From: Microvirga terricola
GTDB taxonomy: Bacteria; Pseudomonadota; Alphaproteobacteria; Rhizobiales; Beijerinckiaceae
Length of the DNA stretch: 64,000 bases
Assembly (NCBI RefSeq): GCF_011777495.1
Contig: NZ_JAATJS010000004.1
Span: 459,724 to 523,723, forward strand
Direction of reading: 5' to 3'
Numbering within the stretch: position 1 is the stretch's first letter; each line of letters opens with the position of its first letter. Below the pieces are notes generated by a model. It did not search any database. It saw nothing but the letters and a program-made list of their open reading frames with translations, and was not told the origin of the DNA. Positions 44,962-56,376 of this stretch are shown here, piece after piece. A program made the position numbers and the translations under genes.

Positions 44962-45540
44962 TCAGTTGCGGTTTGGAAGTCCGTTCTTCGCCCGCTGAGC
45001 GCTGATCGCGTCCGCCTGGGCCAGGAGCGTGCTGCGCATCTCCGCAAGTCCCTCGCGGATCTCCCGCCTTTGTTTGGGCGTCGCGGTTTGCGAAGTAAAC
45101 TCATCGGGCCGCGCCTCGTCGAGCGCCAGCACGGCCTGGATGGTGCGCGCGAGCGCCGGAATATCGCCGAAGGCATATTCGTTGATCGGACGTCCAACCG
45201 TCTCTGACAGAGCGGAAAAGACGGCGGGGTCCCGGTCTTTCGGCAGATTGGGATTGGCGGTGAGATAGAGCCGGTATCGCAGCTGCCCGAGATAGAGCAG
45301 GAATACGGCGTCGTCCTTCTGGCCTGACTCAAACAGACTCTTGGCGCGCAGGTAGTATTCGGCCGGGTGCTTGGTTTCCAGCTCCACGACGAGCCTCGCC
45401 CGCCGCCCCGCGTCGGCCACCCTCGTGCCGGAGGCTACAGCATTGGGCTGTGTCGTCTGGGCCAGCCCTTCGTCGCCTGCGGCGACGACGACGACGCCGA
45501 CAGCGGCAATCGCCGCACAGATTTTCACGAACCGCCGCAT
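44962..45540 (-). CDS. Hypothetical secreted protein
   Basis: A 192-residue protein with a signal peptide (MRRFVKICAAIAAVGVVVVAAGDEGLAQ). The mature part is helical: AEYYLRAKSLFESGQKDDAVFLLYLGQLRYRLYLTANPNLPKDRDPA, then ALARTIQAVLALDEARPDEFTSQTATPKQRREIREGLAEMRSTLLAQA. The ARKSLFESGQ-DDAVFLLYLGQLRYR pattern recalls short TPR-like units. No domain is recognised. It shares strand with the next TPR-like gene. Confidence 0.62.
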   Translation of the reverse strand: MRRFVKICAAIAAVGVVVVAAGDEGLAQTTQPNAVASGTRVADAGRRARLVVELETKHPAEYYLRAKSLFESGQKDDAVFLLYLGQLRYRLYLTANPNLPKDRDPAVFSALSETVGRPINEYAFGDIPALARTIQAVLALDEARPDEFTSQTATPKQRREIREGLAEMRSTLLAQADAISAQRAKNGLPNRN

Positions 45541-45611
45541 GGCGCGCTCCCCTCGGTGGAAGGGAAGCTATAATGAAATGTTATTATCTAAACAATGCGC
45601 TTCGCGCCGGT

Positions 45612-46919
45612 TCACCCGCGCCTTTCGCGGCGCAATTTTTCCCACCAATCGAGGCGCTTCTTCACGTCGCGCTCGAAGCCGCGATCCACCGGCTCGTAGA
45701 AGGTCTGGCGTCCGAGCTTTTCCGGCCAGTAGTCCTGGCCTGAGAAGGCGTCCGGCTCGTCGTGGTCATAAGCGTAGGTTGCGCCGTAGCCGATCTGCTT
45801 CATGAGCTTGGTCGGCGCATTGAGAATCGTCTTCGGCGGCATGAGGGAGCCGTGCTCCTTCGCCACCATGGTTGCCGCCTTGTAAGCGGTGTAGACCGCG
45901 TTCGATTTCGGAGCGGTTGCGAGATAGACAGCGGCCTGCGCGAGCGCGAGCTCGCCCTCGGGCGTGCCGAGAAAATCGAAAGCGTCCTTCGCCGCATTCG
46001 CGACGACGAGCGCCTGCGGATCGGCAAGGCCGATATCCTCCACCGCCATGCGCACGAGACGCCGGGCGATGAAGAGCCGGTCCTCGCCTGCATCGAGCAT
46101 GCGGGCGAGGTAATAGAGCGCGGCATCGGGATCGGACCCGCGTATGGTCTTATGAAGGGCGGAGATGAGGTTGTAATGCCCCTCCTGCCCCTTGTCGTAG
46201 ATTGGCGCGCGGCGCTGGATGATCTCCTGCAATTGCGCCGCATCGAAAATCTCGCCGGGCTTCGCCGAGCGCCAGATTTCCTCCGCCAGCGTCAGCGCGG
46301 CGCGCCCGTCTCCATCGGCCATGCGCACCAGCGACTCGCGCGCCTCATCGTCGAGCGGCAGCGACTGGCCGGTGACCGCCTCCGCATGACGGAGAATTTT
46401 GGCGATGGCTTCCTCGTCCAGCGACTTGAAGATCAGAACGCGTGCACGGGAGAGAAGCGCGGCGTTCAGCTCGAACGACGGGTTCTCCGTCGTCGCGCCA
46501 ACAAGTGTAATCGTGCCGTCTTCCATGACCGGCAAAAAGGCATCGAGCTGCGCACGGTTGAAGCGGTGAATCTCATCGACGAAGAGGAGCGTTCCCGTCC
46601 CCATCGCGCGGCGATGACGCGCCGCCTCGAAAACTTTTTTTAGATCCGCGACGCCGGAAAAGATTGCGGAGATCTGCTCGAAATGCAGGTCCGTCTCATG
46701 GGCAAGCAGCCGCGCGACCGTCGTCTTGCCTGTGCCGGGCGGTCCCCAGAACACCAGCGAGCCGAGCGACTTCGAGGCGATGAGCCTTGTGAGGATGCCA
46801 TCGTGGCCGACGAGATGATCCTGCCCGACCACGTCGGACAGTTTCGTCGGGCGCATCCTGTCGGCGAGGGGCCGGGGTGCGCTTTGCTCGAGGCCCGCGG
46901 AGGCGAAAAGGTCGCTCAT
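45612..46919 (-). CDS. rarA: Replication-associated recombination protein RarA (MgsA)
   Basis: An AAA+ ATPase of the RarA/WHIP/Mgs1 family working at stalled replication forks, 435 residues. N-terminal PLADRMRPTKLSDVVGQDHLVGHDGI leads to Walker A GPPGTGKTTVARLLA and Walker B LLFVDEIHRFNRAQLDAFLP, then sensor I GATTENPSFELNAALLSRA. The C-terminal oligomerisation domain is LISALHKTIRGSDPDAALYYLARMLDAGEDRLFIARRLVRMA. Full length, all motifs intact. Its ATG overlaps the GNAT stop by 4 bases, so it is translated together with the neighbours. Confidence 0.95.
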   Translation of the reverse strand: MSDLFASAGLEQSAPRPLADRMRPTKLSDVVGQDHLVGHDGILTRLIASKSLGSLVFWGPPGTGKTTVARLLAHETDLHFEQISAIFSGVADLKKVFEAARHRRAMGTGTLLFVDEIHRFNRAQLDAFLPVMEDGTITLVGATTENPSFELNAALLSRARVLIFKSLDEEAIAKILRHAEAVTGQSLPLDDEARESLVRMADGDGRAALTLAEEIWRSAKPGEIFDAAQLQEIIQRRAPIYDKGQEGHYNLISALHKTIRGSDPDAALYYLARMLDAGEDRLFIARRLVRMAVEDIGLADPQALVVANAAKDAFDFLGTPEGELALAQAAVYLATAPKSNAVYTAYKAATMVAKEHGSLMPPKTILNAPTKLMKQIGYGATYAYDHDEPDAFSGQDYWPEKLGRQTFYEPVDRGFERDVKKRLDWWEKLRRERRG

Positions 46920-47358
46920 GACTCGGACCGGCTCAAGCGGGCGTAAATGTCGGGATCGACGCGGACCATGAACCGTTCCGGGTTGGCGGGCACTTCGAAG
47001 CCATATTGCTCATAAAGCTTGTGCGCGTCGCGCGTCACCAGCATCCAGCGTCTCAACAGCTGAAGTTCGGGATGATCCATGATCGCCTGCATCAAAGCCT
47101 TCCCGGCCCCCTGCCCGCGCGTTGTGGAGCACACGAACACGTCGCACAGATAGGCAAAGGTCGCCTTGTCGGTGACGACGCGAGCGAAGGCGCGTAACGC
47201 CCCCTCGCCGTCCCGCAGGGCGAAGCACAGGGAATTGTCGAGCGAGCGCTCGAAGAACGAGCGCGGCTGCCCTTTCGCCCAATAGCTCTCCTCCGCAATC
47301 CAGCGATAGGCCATGTCGACCTCTGCCGGCGAAAGCTCGTTGGAAACGGTCCAGCGCA

Positions 47359-47359
<1 letters not shown>
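46916..47359 (-). CDS. GNAT-family N-acetyltransferase
   Basis: A 147-residue GNAT domain. MRWTVSNELSPAEVDMAYRWIAEESYWAKGQP is the typical N-terminal helical start. YLCDVFVCSTTRGQGAGKALMQAIM holds the acetyl-CoA pyrophosphate loop (R-G-Q-G-A-G-K), and AHKLYEQYGFEV is the C-terminal strand. It overlaps the protease stop by one base and the rarA start by four, a tight three-gene run. Target unknown. Confidence 0.88.
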
Positions 47360-48762
<1,403 letters not shown>

Positions 48763-48912
48763 AACCTGCATCCGGGTAAAACGTAAGCCTGCGCAAATAT
48801 GGCGATTCCGGCGCGAGATTACATGACCGGCCGGGCGCATTCAAAGCGGAGCAGCCCTCTCCCCCTGCGCTTCGATTGATATATTGTGTCGACGACGCAT
48901 GCGCGAGGTCTC

Positions 48913-49089
48913 ATGGAGCAGCCGGAGAAAAGCCCCTGGGCGAGGCACAAGTCCCTCGCAGTGACCCTGCTAATAACCGCCTTCGTAGCGGCCGCGGGCT
49001 ACCAAATGATGGGTACCGGGCTGTCGCTTGTTCTCGGCCTCATGTGCTGCCTCCTTGCGCTTCAAGATCGCGCGGAAACTCCTCATTGA
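48913..49089 (+). CDS. Tiny membrane protein (uncertain)
   Basis: A 58-residue frame (MEQPEKSPWARHKSLAVT...) with two hydrophobic stretches, LAVTLLITAFVAAAGY and GTGLSLVLGLMCCLLAL. A GAGG lies about 5 bases before the ATG. It is alone on its strand between the divergent protease gene and the rplQ terminator. Codon use is ordinary. Real gene status is uncertain; a two-helix membrane protein would be the reading. Confidence 0.4.
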   Translation: MEQPEKSPWARHKSLAVTLLITAFVAAAGYQMMGTGLSLVLGLMCCLLALQDRAETPH

Positions 49090-49134
49090 GATTGTAAGCG
49101 CGTTCCTCCCCGGCTGACGGCCCTTCCCCCTCGA

Positions 49135-49166
49135 AAAACAAAAAGGGCGGCCCGAGGACCGCCCCT
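49135..49166 (-). terminator. Intrinsic terminator of the ribosomal superoperon
   Basis: On the minus strand, GGGCGG pairs with CCGCCC (49145-49150 with 49159-49164) around an eight-base loop. A T-run continues into a second T stretch. It lies just after the rplQ stop (49193) and closes the S10-spc-alpha operon. Confidence 0.9.
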
Positions 49167-49192
49167 GATGGTTATTTTTTCAAGCGAAGCGC

Positions 49193-49615
49193 TTACTCAG
49201 CGGCTTCGACCAGCTCGGTCTTCTGCGTGGGGCCCGAATCCTGGCCGCGCGCATCGACGTCGCGGTCAACGAACTCGATCACCGCCATCGGGGCGTTGTC
49301 GCCGAAGCGGAAGCCGGCCTTCAGGACGCGGGTGTAGCCGCCCTGGCGCTCCTTGTAGCGCGGGCCGAGGACCGCGAAGAGCTTCTTGACCATGTCCTCA
49401 TCGCGCAGCTGCGACATGGCGAGACGGCGGGCGTGCAGGTCGCCGCGCTTGCCGAGGGTGATGAGCTTCTCGACGATCGGACGCAGGTCCTTCGCCTTCG
49501 GCAGGGTGGTGACGATCTGCTCGTGCTTGATCAGCGCAGCCGCCATGTTGGCGAACATTGCTTTGCGGTGCTCAGAGGTGCGGTTGAACCGACGACCGCG
49601 GAATCCGTGACGCAT
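49193..49615 (-). CDS. rplQ: 50S ribosomal protein L17
   Basis: Binds 23S rRNA near the solvent side of the exit tunnel. It is 140 residues. The N-terminal core [58 protein letters not shown] is highly characteristic. It ends with a variable acidic tail ([11 protein letters not shown]). It is the last gene of the superoperon, directly behind rpoA and before the terminator. Confidence 0.96.
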   Translation of the reverse strand: MRHGFRGRRFNRTSEHRKAMFANMAAALIKHEQIVTTLPKAKDLRPIVEKLITLGKRGDLHARRLAMSQLRDEDMVKKLFAVLGPRYKERQGGYTRVLKAGFRFGDNAPMAVIEFVDRDVDARGQDSGPTQKTELVEAAE

Positions 49616-49735
49616 GGCTTTCTCCTAAATCTTCCGGCCGCCGTGCCAAGGAACGGCCGTCTCTCTTTTGATTCCGCCTCGCGGGCGGGTCGAAAAACAG
49701 GGCCGCCGCTTGGCGCGGCCTGCCCTGCCTAAAGC

Positions 49736-50752
49736 TTAGTAATGCTCTTCGAAGCGCTTCGCGAGATCTTCGATGTTCTCCGGCGGCCAGCCCGGCACGT
49801 CCATGCCGAGGTGCAGGCCCATGCTGGCCAGAACTTCCTTGATCTCGTTGAGCGACTTACGGCCGAAGTTCGGGGTGCGGAGCATTTCCGCCTCGGACTT
49901 CTGGATAAGGTCGCCGATGTAGACGATGTTGTCGTTCTTGAGGCAGTTCGCGGAGCGAACCGACAACTCGAGCTCGTCCACCTTCTTGAGCAGGGCCGGA
50001 TTGAAGGGCAGCTGCGGCGCGGCGGCGGCAACCTCTTCCTTGCGGGGCTCTTCGAAGTTGACGAAGACCTGGAGCTGGTCCTGGAGGATGCGCGCGGCAT
50101 AGGCCACCGCATCTTCCGGCGACACGGCGCCGTTGGTCTCGACCGTCATGATGAGCTTGTCGTAGTCGAGAATCTGGCCCTCGCGGGTGTTCTCGATGCG
50201 ATAAGACACCTTCTTCACCGGGCTGTAGAGCGAGTCGACCGGGATGAGGCCGATCGGCGCGTCTTCAGCGCGGTTGCGCTCGGCCGGGACGTAGCCCTTG
50301 CCGGTGGCGACCGTGAACTCCATGCGGATTTCCGCGCCCTCGTCGAGGGTGCAGAGCACGAGTTCAGGGTTCAGGATCTGCACATCGCCGACCGTGTTGA
50401 TGTCGCCCGCCGTCACGAGGCCGGGGCCGGTCTTGCGAAGCGTCATGCGCTTCGGACCCTCGCCCGACATCTTGATGGCGATCGTCTTCACGTTGAGGAC
50501 GATGTCCGTCACGTCCTCGCGGACGCCCGGAATGGAGGAAAACTCATGCAGCACGCCGTCGATGTGAATCGACGTGACCGCTGCGCCCTGGAGGGACGAC
50601 AGGAGGACGCGACGCAGCGAGTTGCCGAGCGTCGTGCCGAAACCGCGCTCCAGCGGTTCCGCGACGACCGTCGCAATGCGCTTCGGATCGTCGCCGGGAG
50701 CCACTTCCAGCTTGTTCGGCTTAATCAGCTCTTGCCAGTTCTTTTGGATCAC
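49736..50752 (-). CDS. rpoA: RNA polymerase alpha subunit (GTG start)
   Basis: The RNA polymerase alpha subunit, 338 residues. The N-terminal domain (about 1-240) begins [16 protein letters not shown] and has [35 protein letters not shown] for dimerisation. A charged linker follows ([14 protein letters not shown]). The C-terminal domain is [51 protein letters not shown], for UP-element contacts. The start is taken as GTG at 50752 because AAGAGG lies 7 bases before it and the product then starts like the family. A GTG at 50758 would be too close to that SD. Confidence 0.95.
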   Translation of the reverse strand: MIQKNWQELIKPNKLEVAPGDDPKRIATVVAEPLERGFGTTLGNSLRRVLLSSLQGAAVTSIHIDGVLHEFSSIPGVREDVTDIVLNVKTIAIKMSGEGPKRMTLRKTGPGLVTAGDINTVGDVQILNPELVLCTLDEGAEIRMEFTVATGKGYVPAERNRAEDAPIGLIPVDSLYSPVKKVSYRIENTREGQILDYDKLIMTVETNGAVSPEDAVAYAARILQDQLQVFVNFEEPRKEEVAAAAPQLPFNPALLKKVDELELSVRSANCLKNDNIVYIGDLIQKSEAEMLRTPNFGRKSLNEIKEVLASMGLHLGMDVPGWPPENIEDLAKRFEEHY

Positions 50753-50845
50753 AACCACACCTCTTGAGGTACGGAATAAGGGAAGGCCTTGAGCCCTCCC
50801 CCTAAACCGGAACGCGCGCAGGCCAAGCCTACGCGCCGGATGATC

Positions 50846-51235
50846 TTAGACGCGGCGACGCTTGCGCGGGCGGCAGCCATTGTGCGGGATCGGCGTCACG
50901 TCACGGATCGAGGTGACGGTGAAGCCGGCCGACTGCAGCGCGCGCAGAGCGGATTCACGGCCGGAGCCGGGACCCGAAACCTCGACCTCGAGGGTGCGCA
51001 TGCCGTGCTCGGCAGCCTTGCGGGCGGCATCTTCAGCCGCGATCTGCGCGGCGTAGGGGGTCGACTTGCGCGAGCCCTTGAAGCCCATGGCGCCAGCGGA
51101 AGACCAGGAGATCGTGTTGCCCTGGGCGTCCGTGATGGTGATCATGGTGTTATTGAACGAGGCGTTCACGTGCGCCACGCCGGAGACGATGTTCTTGCGT
51201 TCGCGGCGGCGGACGCGGGTCGCTTCTTTAGCCAT
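50846..51235 (-). CDS. rpsK: 30S ribosomal protein S11
   Basis: A platform protein of the 30S subunit that contacts mRNA in the E-site region; it binds with S6/S18 and S21. It is 129 residues with the family core [21 protein letters not shown] and the basic tail [15 protein letters not shown]. It comes after rpsM in the alpha operon. Confidence 0.97.
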   Translation of the reverse strand: MAKEATRVRRRERKNIVSGVAHVNASFNNTMITITDAQGNTISWSSAGAMGFKGSRKSTPYAAQIAAEDAARKAAEHGMRTLEVEVSGPGSGRESALRALQSAGFTVTSIRDVTPIPHNGCRPRKRRRV

Positions 51236-51312
51236 TCTTCAGTCCTTCAAACGCGCCCGTCATGCCAGGCGCTCGGGAGAAAAGGCCACCCCGAGGGATG
51301 GCCGTAGGAAAA

Positions 51313-51681
51313 TTACTTCTTCTTGCCGGCGATCGGCTTCGACTTGCCCTTGCGGGTGCGGGCATTGGTGTGCGTGCGCTGGCCGCGGGTCGGCAGGCTG
51401 CGGCGGTGGCGCAGGCCACGATAAGCGGCGAGGTCCATGAGGCGCTTGATGTTCATGGACACTTCGCGGCGAAGGTCGCCCTCCACGATGTAGTCGCGAT
51501 CGATGGTCTCACGGATCTGGAGCACTTCGGCGTCGGTGAGCTGGTTCACGCGGCGCTCGGCCGGGATGCTCACCTTCTCGATGATTTCCTGGGCCTTCTT
51601 CGGGCCGATGCCGTGGATATACTGAAGCGCGATCACAACGCGCTTGTTGGTCGGAATGTTGACGCCTGCAATACGGGCCAT
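51313..51681 (-). CDS. rpsM: 30S ribosomal protein S13
   Basis: A head protein of 30S that contacts P-site tRNA and forms a bridge to L5. 122 residues: [32 protein letters not shown] (HhH-like start) and the basic C-terminal extension ([17 protein letters not shown]). The start at MARIAG is conserved; a longer frame adds three residues only. First gene after adk, 193 bases away, so an internal promoter for the alpha part is plausible. Confidence 0.96.
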   Translation of the reverse strand: MARIAGVNIPTNKRVVIALQYIHGIGPKKAQEIIEKVSIPAERRVNQLTDAEVLQIRETIDRDYIVEGDLRREVSMNIKRLMDLAAYRGLRHRRSLPTRGQRTHTNARTRKGKSKPIAGKKK

Positions 51682-51874
51682 CGTCATCTCCATGTGGTCG
51701 AAGCTTGCGCTTCAGGTGGTGTTATCGCGCGTCCGGTGGAGGCCGGCCCCTGCGCGGGCTTATCAGAACACAACAATCCGAAGCAGCCTCTCACGAAGCC
51801 CTCCGGACCGCCTGTTCATAGAGTAAGAGCCAGCCCCTAGCGTTTTCCACGCTCGGCGTCAAGCCCCCTACCCT

Positions 51875-52456
51875 TTACCGGCCAAGGATTTCCTTGACCG
51901 CGTCAGTCACATTGTCGATCGGCTTCATGCCGTCGACGGTCTTCAGGCTGCCCTTTCCGGCGTAATAGGCGGAAAGCGGGGCCGTCTGATTCCGGTATGC
52001 CTCGAGCCGGGTCTTGAAGACTTCCGGGTTGTCGTCCTTGCGGACCGGCTCGCCGCGCGCCTCGGTTTCCTTGGCGCGCTTGACAATGCGGTCCACCAGC
52101 TCGACCTCGTTGACCTTGAACTCGACGACCGCGTCGAGCTTCAGGCCCTTTTGGGCCAGCATAACGTCGAAAGCCTCGGCCTGGGCGACCGTGCGCGGGA
52201 AACCGTCGAGGATGAAGCCCTTCTTCGCATCGGGCTCCTCGATGCGGTCGGCGATGATGCCGACCACGACGTCGTCCGACACCAGCTCGCCGCGATCCAT
52301 GATCGCCTTGGCCTTCACGCCCACCGGCGTTCCGGCGGCGACGGCGGCGCGGAGCATGTCGCCTGTCGACAACTGGGGAATCCCCAACCGCTCGACCAGA
52401 CGCACCGCCTGGGTCCCCTTTCCGGCGCCCGGAGGCCCCAGCAGGATGATTCTCAT
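51875..52456 (-). CDS. adk: Adenylate kinase
   Basis: Phosphotransferase ATP + AMP = 2 ADP, in the cytoplasm. It is 193 residues, starting [20 protein letters not shown] (P-loop). [18 protein letters not shown] is the AMP-binding part, and [18 protein letters not shown] the hinge. It is the short-lid form without the four-Cys zinc lid, common in alphaproteobacteria. The start at MRIILLG is preferred over a nine-residue longer frame. Located between secY and rpsM as usual. Confidence 0.95.
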   Translation of the reverse strand: MRIILLGPPGAGKGTQAVRLVERLGIPQLSTGDMLRAAVAAGTPVGVKAKAIMDRGELVSDDVVVGIIADRIEEPDAKKGFILDGFPRTVAQAEAFDVMLAQKGLKLDAVVEFKVNEVELVDRIVKRAKETEARGEPVRKDDNPEVFKTRLEAYRNQTAPLSAYYAGKGSLKTVDGMKPIDNVTDAVKEILGR

Positions 52457-52513
52457 CGACGTCCCCCCTATTGCGTCGACCATCCTCGCGGCTATGCGCG
52501 AGGAGTCTTCTTC

Positions 52514-53851
52514 TTAGCGGCGACGAGCGCCTCTCAGCTTAGCCTTCTTCACGAGGCCCTCATACTGGTGAGCCAGCAGATGGCCATGGATCTGCGCCAC
52601 CGTGTCCATGGTGACGGATACCACGATCAGAAGCGATGTTCCGCCGAAATAGAACGGCAAAGCCGCATATGAAACCAACACCTCTGGAATCAAGCAGATG
52701 ATGACCAGATAAGCTGCACCGAGAACGGTGATGCGAGTCAATACCTGGTCGATAAAGTCGGCCGTGCGCTCGCCGGGACGGATGCCGGGAATGAAGCCGC
52801 CCTGCTTCTTCAGGTTATCCGCCGTCTCCTGCGGATTGAACACGATGGCCGTGTAGAAGAAGGCGAAGAACACGATCAGCGCCGCATACATCAGCATGTA
52901 GAGCGGGCGGCCGTGGCCCAGATAGGTGGTCAGCATGCCGATGATGCCGGTGCCGTCTTGGGCCGTCTGGAAGCTGGCGATGGTCGCCGGCAGCAGCAGG
53001 AGCGACGAGGCAAAGATCGGCGGGATCACGCCCGAGGTGTTGAGCTTCAGCGGCAGGAAAGAGGTCTGCCCCTCGTACATGCGGTTGCCCACCTGGCGCT
53101 TCGGATAGTTGATGAGCAGGCGGCGCTGCGCGCGTTCCATGAACACGACGAAGTAGATGATCGCCACCGCCATCACGACGACGCCGATGATGAGGCCCGT
53201 CGAAAGCGCGCCCTGGCGGCCGAGCTCGAGGGTACCGCCGATGGCCCGCGGCAGGTTGGCGACGATGCCCGCGAAAATGATGAGCGAGGTGCCGTTGCCG
53301 ATGCCGCGCGAGGTGATCTGCTCACCGAGCCACATCAGGAACATCGTGCCGCCGGTCAGGGTGATAACCGTCGAAACAAGGAAGAACAGGCCCGGCGTCT
53401 GCACGATGGAGCCGGAGCTCTGCAGGCCAACCGCAATGCCCCAGGACTGGAACACGGCCAACAGTACCGTGAGATAGCGGGTGTACTGGTTGATGATCTT
53501 GCGGCCCGACTCGCCTTCCTTCTTCAGCGCTTCGAGCGAAGGCAGAACCGAGGTGAGGAGTTGCACGATGATCGAGGCCGAGATGTACGGCATGATGTTC
53601 AGGGCAAAGATCGCCATGCGCTCGACGGCGCCGCCGGAGAACATGTTGAACAGGCCGAGCACGCCGCCGCTGGCGCTCTGGAAGCTCTGGCGCAGCGCTT
53701 CCGGATTGATGCCGGGCAGCGGGATATAGGTACCGAGACGATAGACCAGCAGCGCGCCGAGGGTGAACCAAATGCGCTTTTTCAGTTCTTCGGCCTTCGC
53801 GATGGCACCGAAGTTGAGGTTTGCCGCAAGTTGCTCGGCTGCTGAGGCCAT
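52514..53851 (-). CDS. secY: Protein translocase subunit SecY
   Basis: The channel core of the SecYEG translocon in the inner membrane, 445 residues with ten helices. ELKKRIWFTLGALLVYRLGTYIPLPGI starts it. Family landmarks include the plug/pore region GLFNMFSGGAVERMAIFALNIMPYISASIIVQLLTSVLPSLEALKKEGESGR, IIFAGIVANLPRAI, and the C-terminal KKQGGFIPGIRPGERTADFID. The start at MASAAEQL is chosen. A spacer with large hairpins separates it from rplO. SecE and SecG genes are elsewhere. Confidence 0.96.
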   Translation of the reverse strand: MASAAEQLAANLNFGAIAKAEELKKRIWFTLGALLVYRLGTYIPLPGINPEALRQSFQSASGGVLGLFNMFSGGAVERMAIFALNIMPYISASIIVQLLTSVLPSLEALKKEGESGRKIINQYTRYLTVLLAVFQSWGIAVGLQSSGSIVQTPGLFFLVSTVITLTGGTMFLMWLGEQITSRGIGNGTSLIIFAGIVANLPRAIGGTLELGRQGALSTGLIIGVVVMAVAIIYFVVFMERAQRRLLINYPKRQVGNRMYEGQTSFLPLKLNTSGVIPPIFASSLLLLPATIASFQTAQDGTGIIGMLTTYLGHGRPLYMLMYAALIVFFAFFYTAIVFNPQETADNLKKQGGFIPGIRPGERTADFIDQVLTRITVLGAAYLVIICLIPEVLVSYAALPFYFGGTSLLIVVSVTMDTVAQIHGHLLAHQYEGLVKKAKLRGARRR

Positions 53852-53920
53852 TGTCTCGTCCCCGAAATACTGGAGTCTGGTCATGCCTCCTTAGAAGCAT
53901 GACCGGAATCCAACCTCTCT

Positions 53921-54020
53921 GATGATCACAACCCCGAAACAGCCTCCGGGATCATGCTCGGATAAGGTGATGAGTCGACTACAAGTGACAATGTCACGAA
54001 AAAGTCGACACCCTCATCAC
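53921..54020. repeat. Structured spacer between rplO and secY
   Basis: Nested hairpins. GTGATGAG (53967-53974) pairs with CTCATCAC (54013-54020), then an AGTCGAC-type pair inside it, then GTGAC (53985-53989) with GTCAC (53993-53997) at the tip. A second, weaker stem (GATGATC near 53921, GGATCAT near 53949) precedes it. The spacer is about 235 bases, while most gaps between neighbouring genes in this operon are 4-80. It may attenuate or stabilise the transcript, or be an inserted repeat. Confidence 0.5.
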
Positions 54021-54086
54021 GCGAACGGCGGCCGCACGATCAGACGCGGGCCGCCGCTTGGATCTTAAGTCAATGTGGGGTCAGGC

Positions 54087-54560
54087 TCACGCCTGTGCAA
54101 CGGCGCCCAGAAGGGTCACCGAGCCACCCGCCTTCTCGATCGCTGCAACGGCCGACTTGGACGCACCAGCAACCTGGAAAGACAGCTTCGCCTTCAGCTC
54201 GCCGACGCCCAGGATCTTCACGCCGTCGCGCGGCTTGGAGATCACGCCAGCGGCGACCAGGGCTTCGTTGGTCACGGTCGCGCTCTTGTCGAGCTTGCCC
54301 GCGTCCACGGCCTGCTGAATGCGGCCGATATTGACCTCGTTCAGCTCGATCGCGTTCGGCTTGTTGAAGCCGCGCTTCGGCAGACGGCGATGCAGCGGCA
54401 TCTGACCGCCTTCAAAGCCCTTGATGGCCACGCCCGTACGGGACGTCTGACCCTTCACGCCGCGTCCGCCGGTCTTGCCCTTGCCGGAGCCGATACCACG
54501 GCCGACACGCATCCGGTTCTTCGAGGCGCCTTCGTTGTCACGAATTTCGTTAAGTTTCAT
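54087..54560 (-). CDS. rplO: 50S ribosomal protein L15
   Basis: A late-assembling 23S rRNA-binding protein, 157 residues. The N-terminal basic and Gly-rich tail [21 protein letters not shown] is the L15 signature, followed by [17 protein letters not shown]. The start [11 protein letters not shown] is conserved. The end of its transcript region runs into the long structured spacer before secY. Confidence 0.96.
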   Translation of the reverse strand: MKLNEIRDNEGASKNRMRVGRGIGSGKGKTGGRGVKGQTSRTGVAIKGFEGGQMPLHRRLPKRGFNKPNAIELNEVNIGRIQQAVDAGKLDKSATVTNEALVAAGVISKPRDGVKILGVGELKAKLSFQVAGASKSAVAAIEKAGGSVTLLGAVAQA

Positions 54561-54570
54561 GACGCTCTCC

Positions 54571-54777
54571 TCACTGCCCGTCGACAACGCGCACGAGGTG
54601 CTTGACCTTCTCGATCATGCCGCGCACCGAGGGGGTGTCGACAAGCGTCGAGGTCCGATGAAGCTTGTTGAGCTTCAGGCCGATCAGCGTCTCGCGCTGC
54701 TTGCCCTCGCGACGGATCGGCGATCCGATCTGCTCAACGGTGATAGTTTTTGCTGCGGAAGCAGGCTTCTTCGCCAT
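54571..54777 (-). CDS. rpmD: 50S ribosomal protein L30
   Basis: A small protein of the 50S near the L7/L12 side, 68 residues. [50 protein letters not shown] matches the family. The start at 54777 (MAKKP) is preferred to one two codons earlier. Ten bases upstream of rplO. Confidence 0.95.
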   Translation of the reverse strand: MAKKPASAAKTITVEQIGSPIRREGKQRETLIGLKLNKLHRTSTLVDTPSVRGMIEKVKHLVRVVDGQ

Positions 54778-54791
54778 GGTCAAAGCCTCCC

Positions 54792-55361
54792 TTACGAATC
54801 CGCGCCAGCGCCATCGACGTCACCGGCATCGCGGCGACGAGCCTGCAAGGTCGAAACCTTGAGGCCGCGGCGAGCGGCGACCGAACGCGGGCTATCCTCG
54901 TTCTTGAGCGCGTCAAAGGTCGCGCGGACGAGGTTGTACGGGTTCGAGGAGCCAAGGGACTTGGCGACGACGTCCTGCATGCCGACCGTCTCGAAGACGG
55001 CGCGCATCGGGCCGCCGGCGATGATGCCGGTACCCTGCGGGGCAGCGCGGAGCACGACCTTGCCGGCGCCGTGGCGGCCGTTAACGTCGTGGTGCAGCGT
55101 GCGGCCTTCGCGGAGCGCGACGCGGATCATGGAACGCTTGGCAGCGTCCGTGGCCTTGCGAATGGCCTCCGGCACTTCGCGGGCCTTGCCGTGGCCGAAG
55201 CCGACGCGGCCCTTCTGGTCGCCGACGACTACGAGAGCAGCGAAGCCGAAGCGACGGCCGCCCTTCACGACTTTCGCGACGCGGTTGATGTGCACCAACC
55301 GATCGACGAATTCGCTGTCGCGTTCTTCGCGATCAGCACGTTCTCTAGGTTCTCTCGCCAT
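54792..55361 (-). CDS. rpsE: 30S ribosomal protein S5
   Basis: A decoding-fidelity protein with dsRBD-like and S5-C domains, 189 residues. The N-terminal part includes [43 protein letters not shown], and then the loop where spectinomycin-resistance changes occur (KVVKGGRRF). C-terminal [20 protein letters not shown]. The start at MAREPRERA (55361) is chosen. The tail is slightly longer than in E. coli. Confidence 0.96.
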   Translation of the reverse strand: MAREPRERADREERDSEFVDRLVHINRVAKVVKGGRRFGFAALVVVGDQKGRVGFGHGKAREVPEAIRKATDAAKRSMIRVALREGRTLHHDVNGRHGAGKVVLRAAPQGTGIIAGGPMRAVFETVGMQDVVAKSLGSSNPYNLVRATFDALKNEDSPRSVAARRGLKVSTLQARRRDAGDVDGAGADS

Positions 55362-55428
55362 GAGACCTCTCACTTGCGCGGGCGGCGGGCCCGCTCGCTA
55401 AGGGTAATTTCGAATACCCGCCGTTGAT

Positions 55429-55791
55429 TTAGAAATCGAGACCGCCTTCGCGGGCTGCGTCGGCCAAAGCCTTGACGCGTCCGTGGAAGAGGTAGCCCGA
55501 GCGATCGAAGATAACCTGCTTCACGCCGGCCTTCGCCGCACGCTCGGCCACGAGCTTGCCGATTTCCTTCGCAGCCTCGACGGTGGCTCCGGTCTTCAGC
55601 TTGGCCCGAAGGTCCTTTTCAATCGTCGATGCCGACGCGACGGTCACGCCGCGAACGTCATCAATGATCTGGGCATAGATCTGCTTGGACGAACGGAAGA
55701 CCGACAAACGCGGACGGCCATTCGCTGCCTTCTGGATCGCACGGCGCACACGAGCCTTGCGGCGATCTTCAGCGCCTTTCTTCTCAGCCAT
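55429..55791 (-). CDS. rplR: 50S ribosomal protein L18
   Basis: A 5S rRNA-binding protein, 120 residues. [31 protein letters not shown] and the C-terminal [28 protein letters not shown] fit the family. Basic N-terminus for RNA binding. Between rplF and rpsE. Confidence 0.96.
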   Translation of the reverse strand: MAEKKGAEDRRKARVRRAIQKAANGRPRLSVFRSSKQIYAQIIDDVRGVTVASASTIEKDLRAKLKTGATVEAAKEIGKLVAERAAKAGVKQVIFDRSGYLFHGRVKALADAAREGGLDF

Positions 55792-55803
55792 GATACGTCG
55801 TCC

Positions 55804-56337
55804 TTACTTCTTCTTGCCTTCCTTGCGGAAGATGAACTCGTCGGAGTACTTGACGCCCTTGCCCTTGTAGGGCTCCGGACCGCGATATTCGCGGATCTCG
55901 GCGGCCGTCTGACCGACTTTCTGCTTGTCGATACCGGAGACGACGACTTCCGTCGGCTTCGGCGTCACGATCGTGACACCTGCCGGGATTTCGTAGTCGA
56001 TATCGTGGCTGTAGCCGAGCGAGAGCTTCAGCATCTTGCCGGCAACGGCGGCCTTGTAGCCGACGCCGTTGATCTCAAGACGCTTCTCGAAGCCCTTGGA
56101 GACGCCCTCGACCAGGTTCGCAACCTGAGCACGGGACATGCCCCACTTCGCACGGGCGATCTTGGAGGTGTCGCGCGGATTGACCGCCACGGCGCCATTC
56201 TCAAGAACAACCGTCACTTCTTCAGGCACGACGAACGACAGTTCGCCCTTCGCGCCCTTAACCTTCACCAACTGGCCGTTGACAGTGGCCGTCACACCGG
56301 ACGGGACCGTAACGGGCTTTTTGCCTACTCGCGACAT
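55804..56337 (-). CDS. rplF: 50S ribosomal protein L6
   Basis: Sits near the sarcin-ricin loop and the GTPase-associated centre of 50S, 177 residues. [32 protein letters not shown] and the C-terminal block [31 protein letters not shown] are diagnostic. Two similar halves are visible from the alternating beta pattern. Confidence 0.96.
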   Translation of the reverse strand: MSRVGKKPVTVPSGVTATVNGQLVKVKGAKGELSFVVPEEVTVVLENGAVAVNPRDTSKIARAKWGMSRAQVANLVEGVSKGFEKRLEINGVGYKAAVAGKMLKLSLGYSHDIDYEIPAGVTIVTPKPTEVVVSGIDKQKVGQTAAEIREYRGPEPYKGKGVKYSDEFIFRKEGKKK

Positions 56338-56376
56338 TTTCGGATCTCCGTGGTTCTGTGCTGATGCTGTGAGGTC

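Noticed and set aside
49090..49192. Possible CRISPR or phage-type repeats near the rplQ end
   Set aside because: The repeat there is a single terminator hairpin with no spacer pattern. No CRISPR array was seen anywhere in the window.
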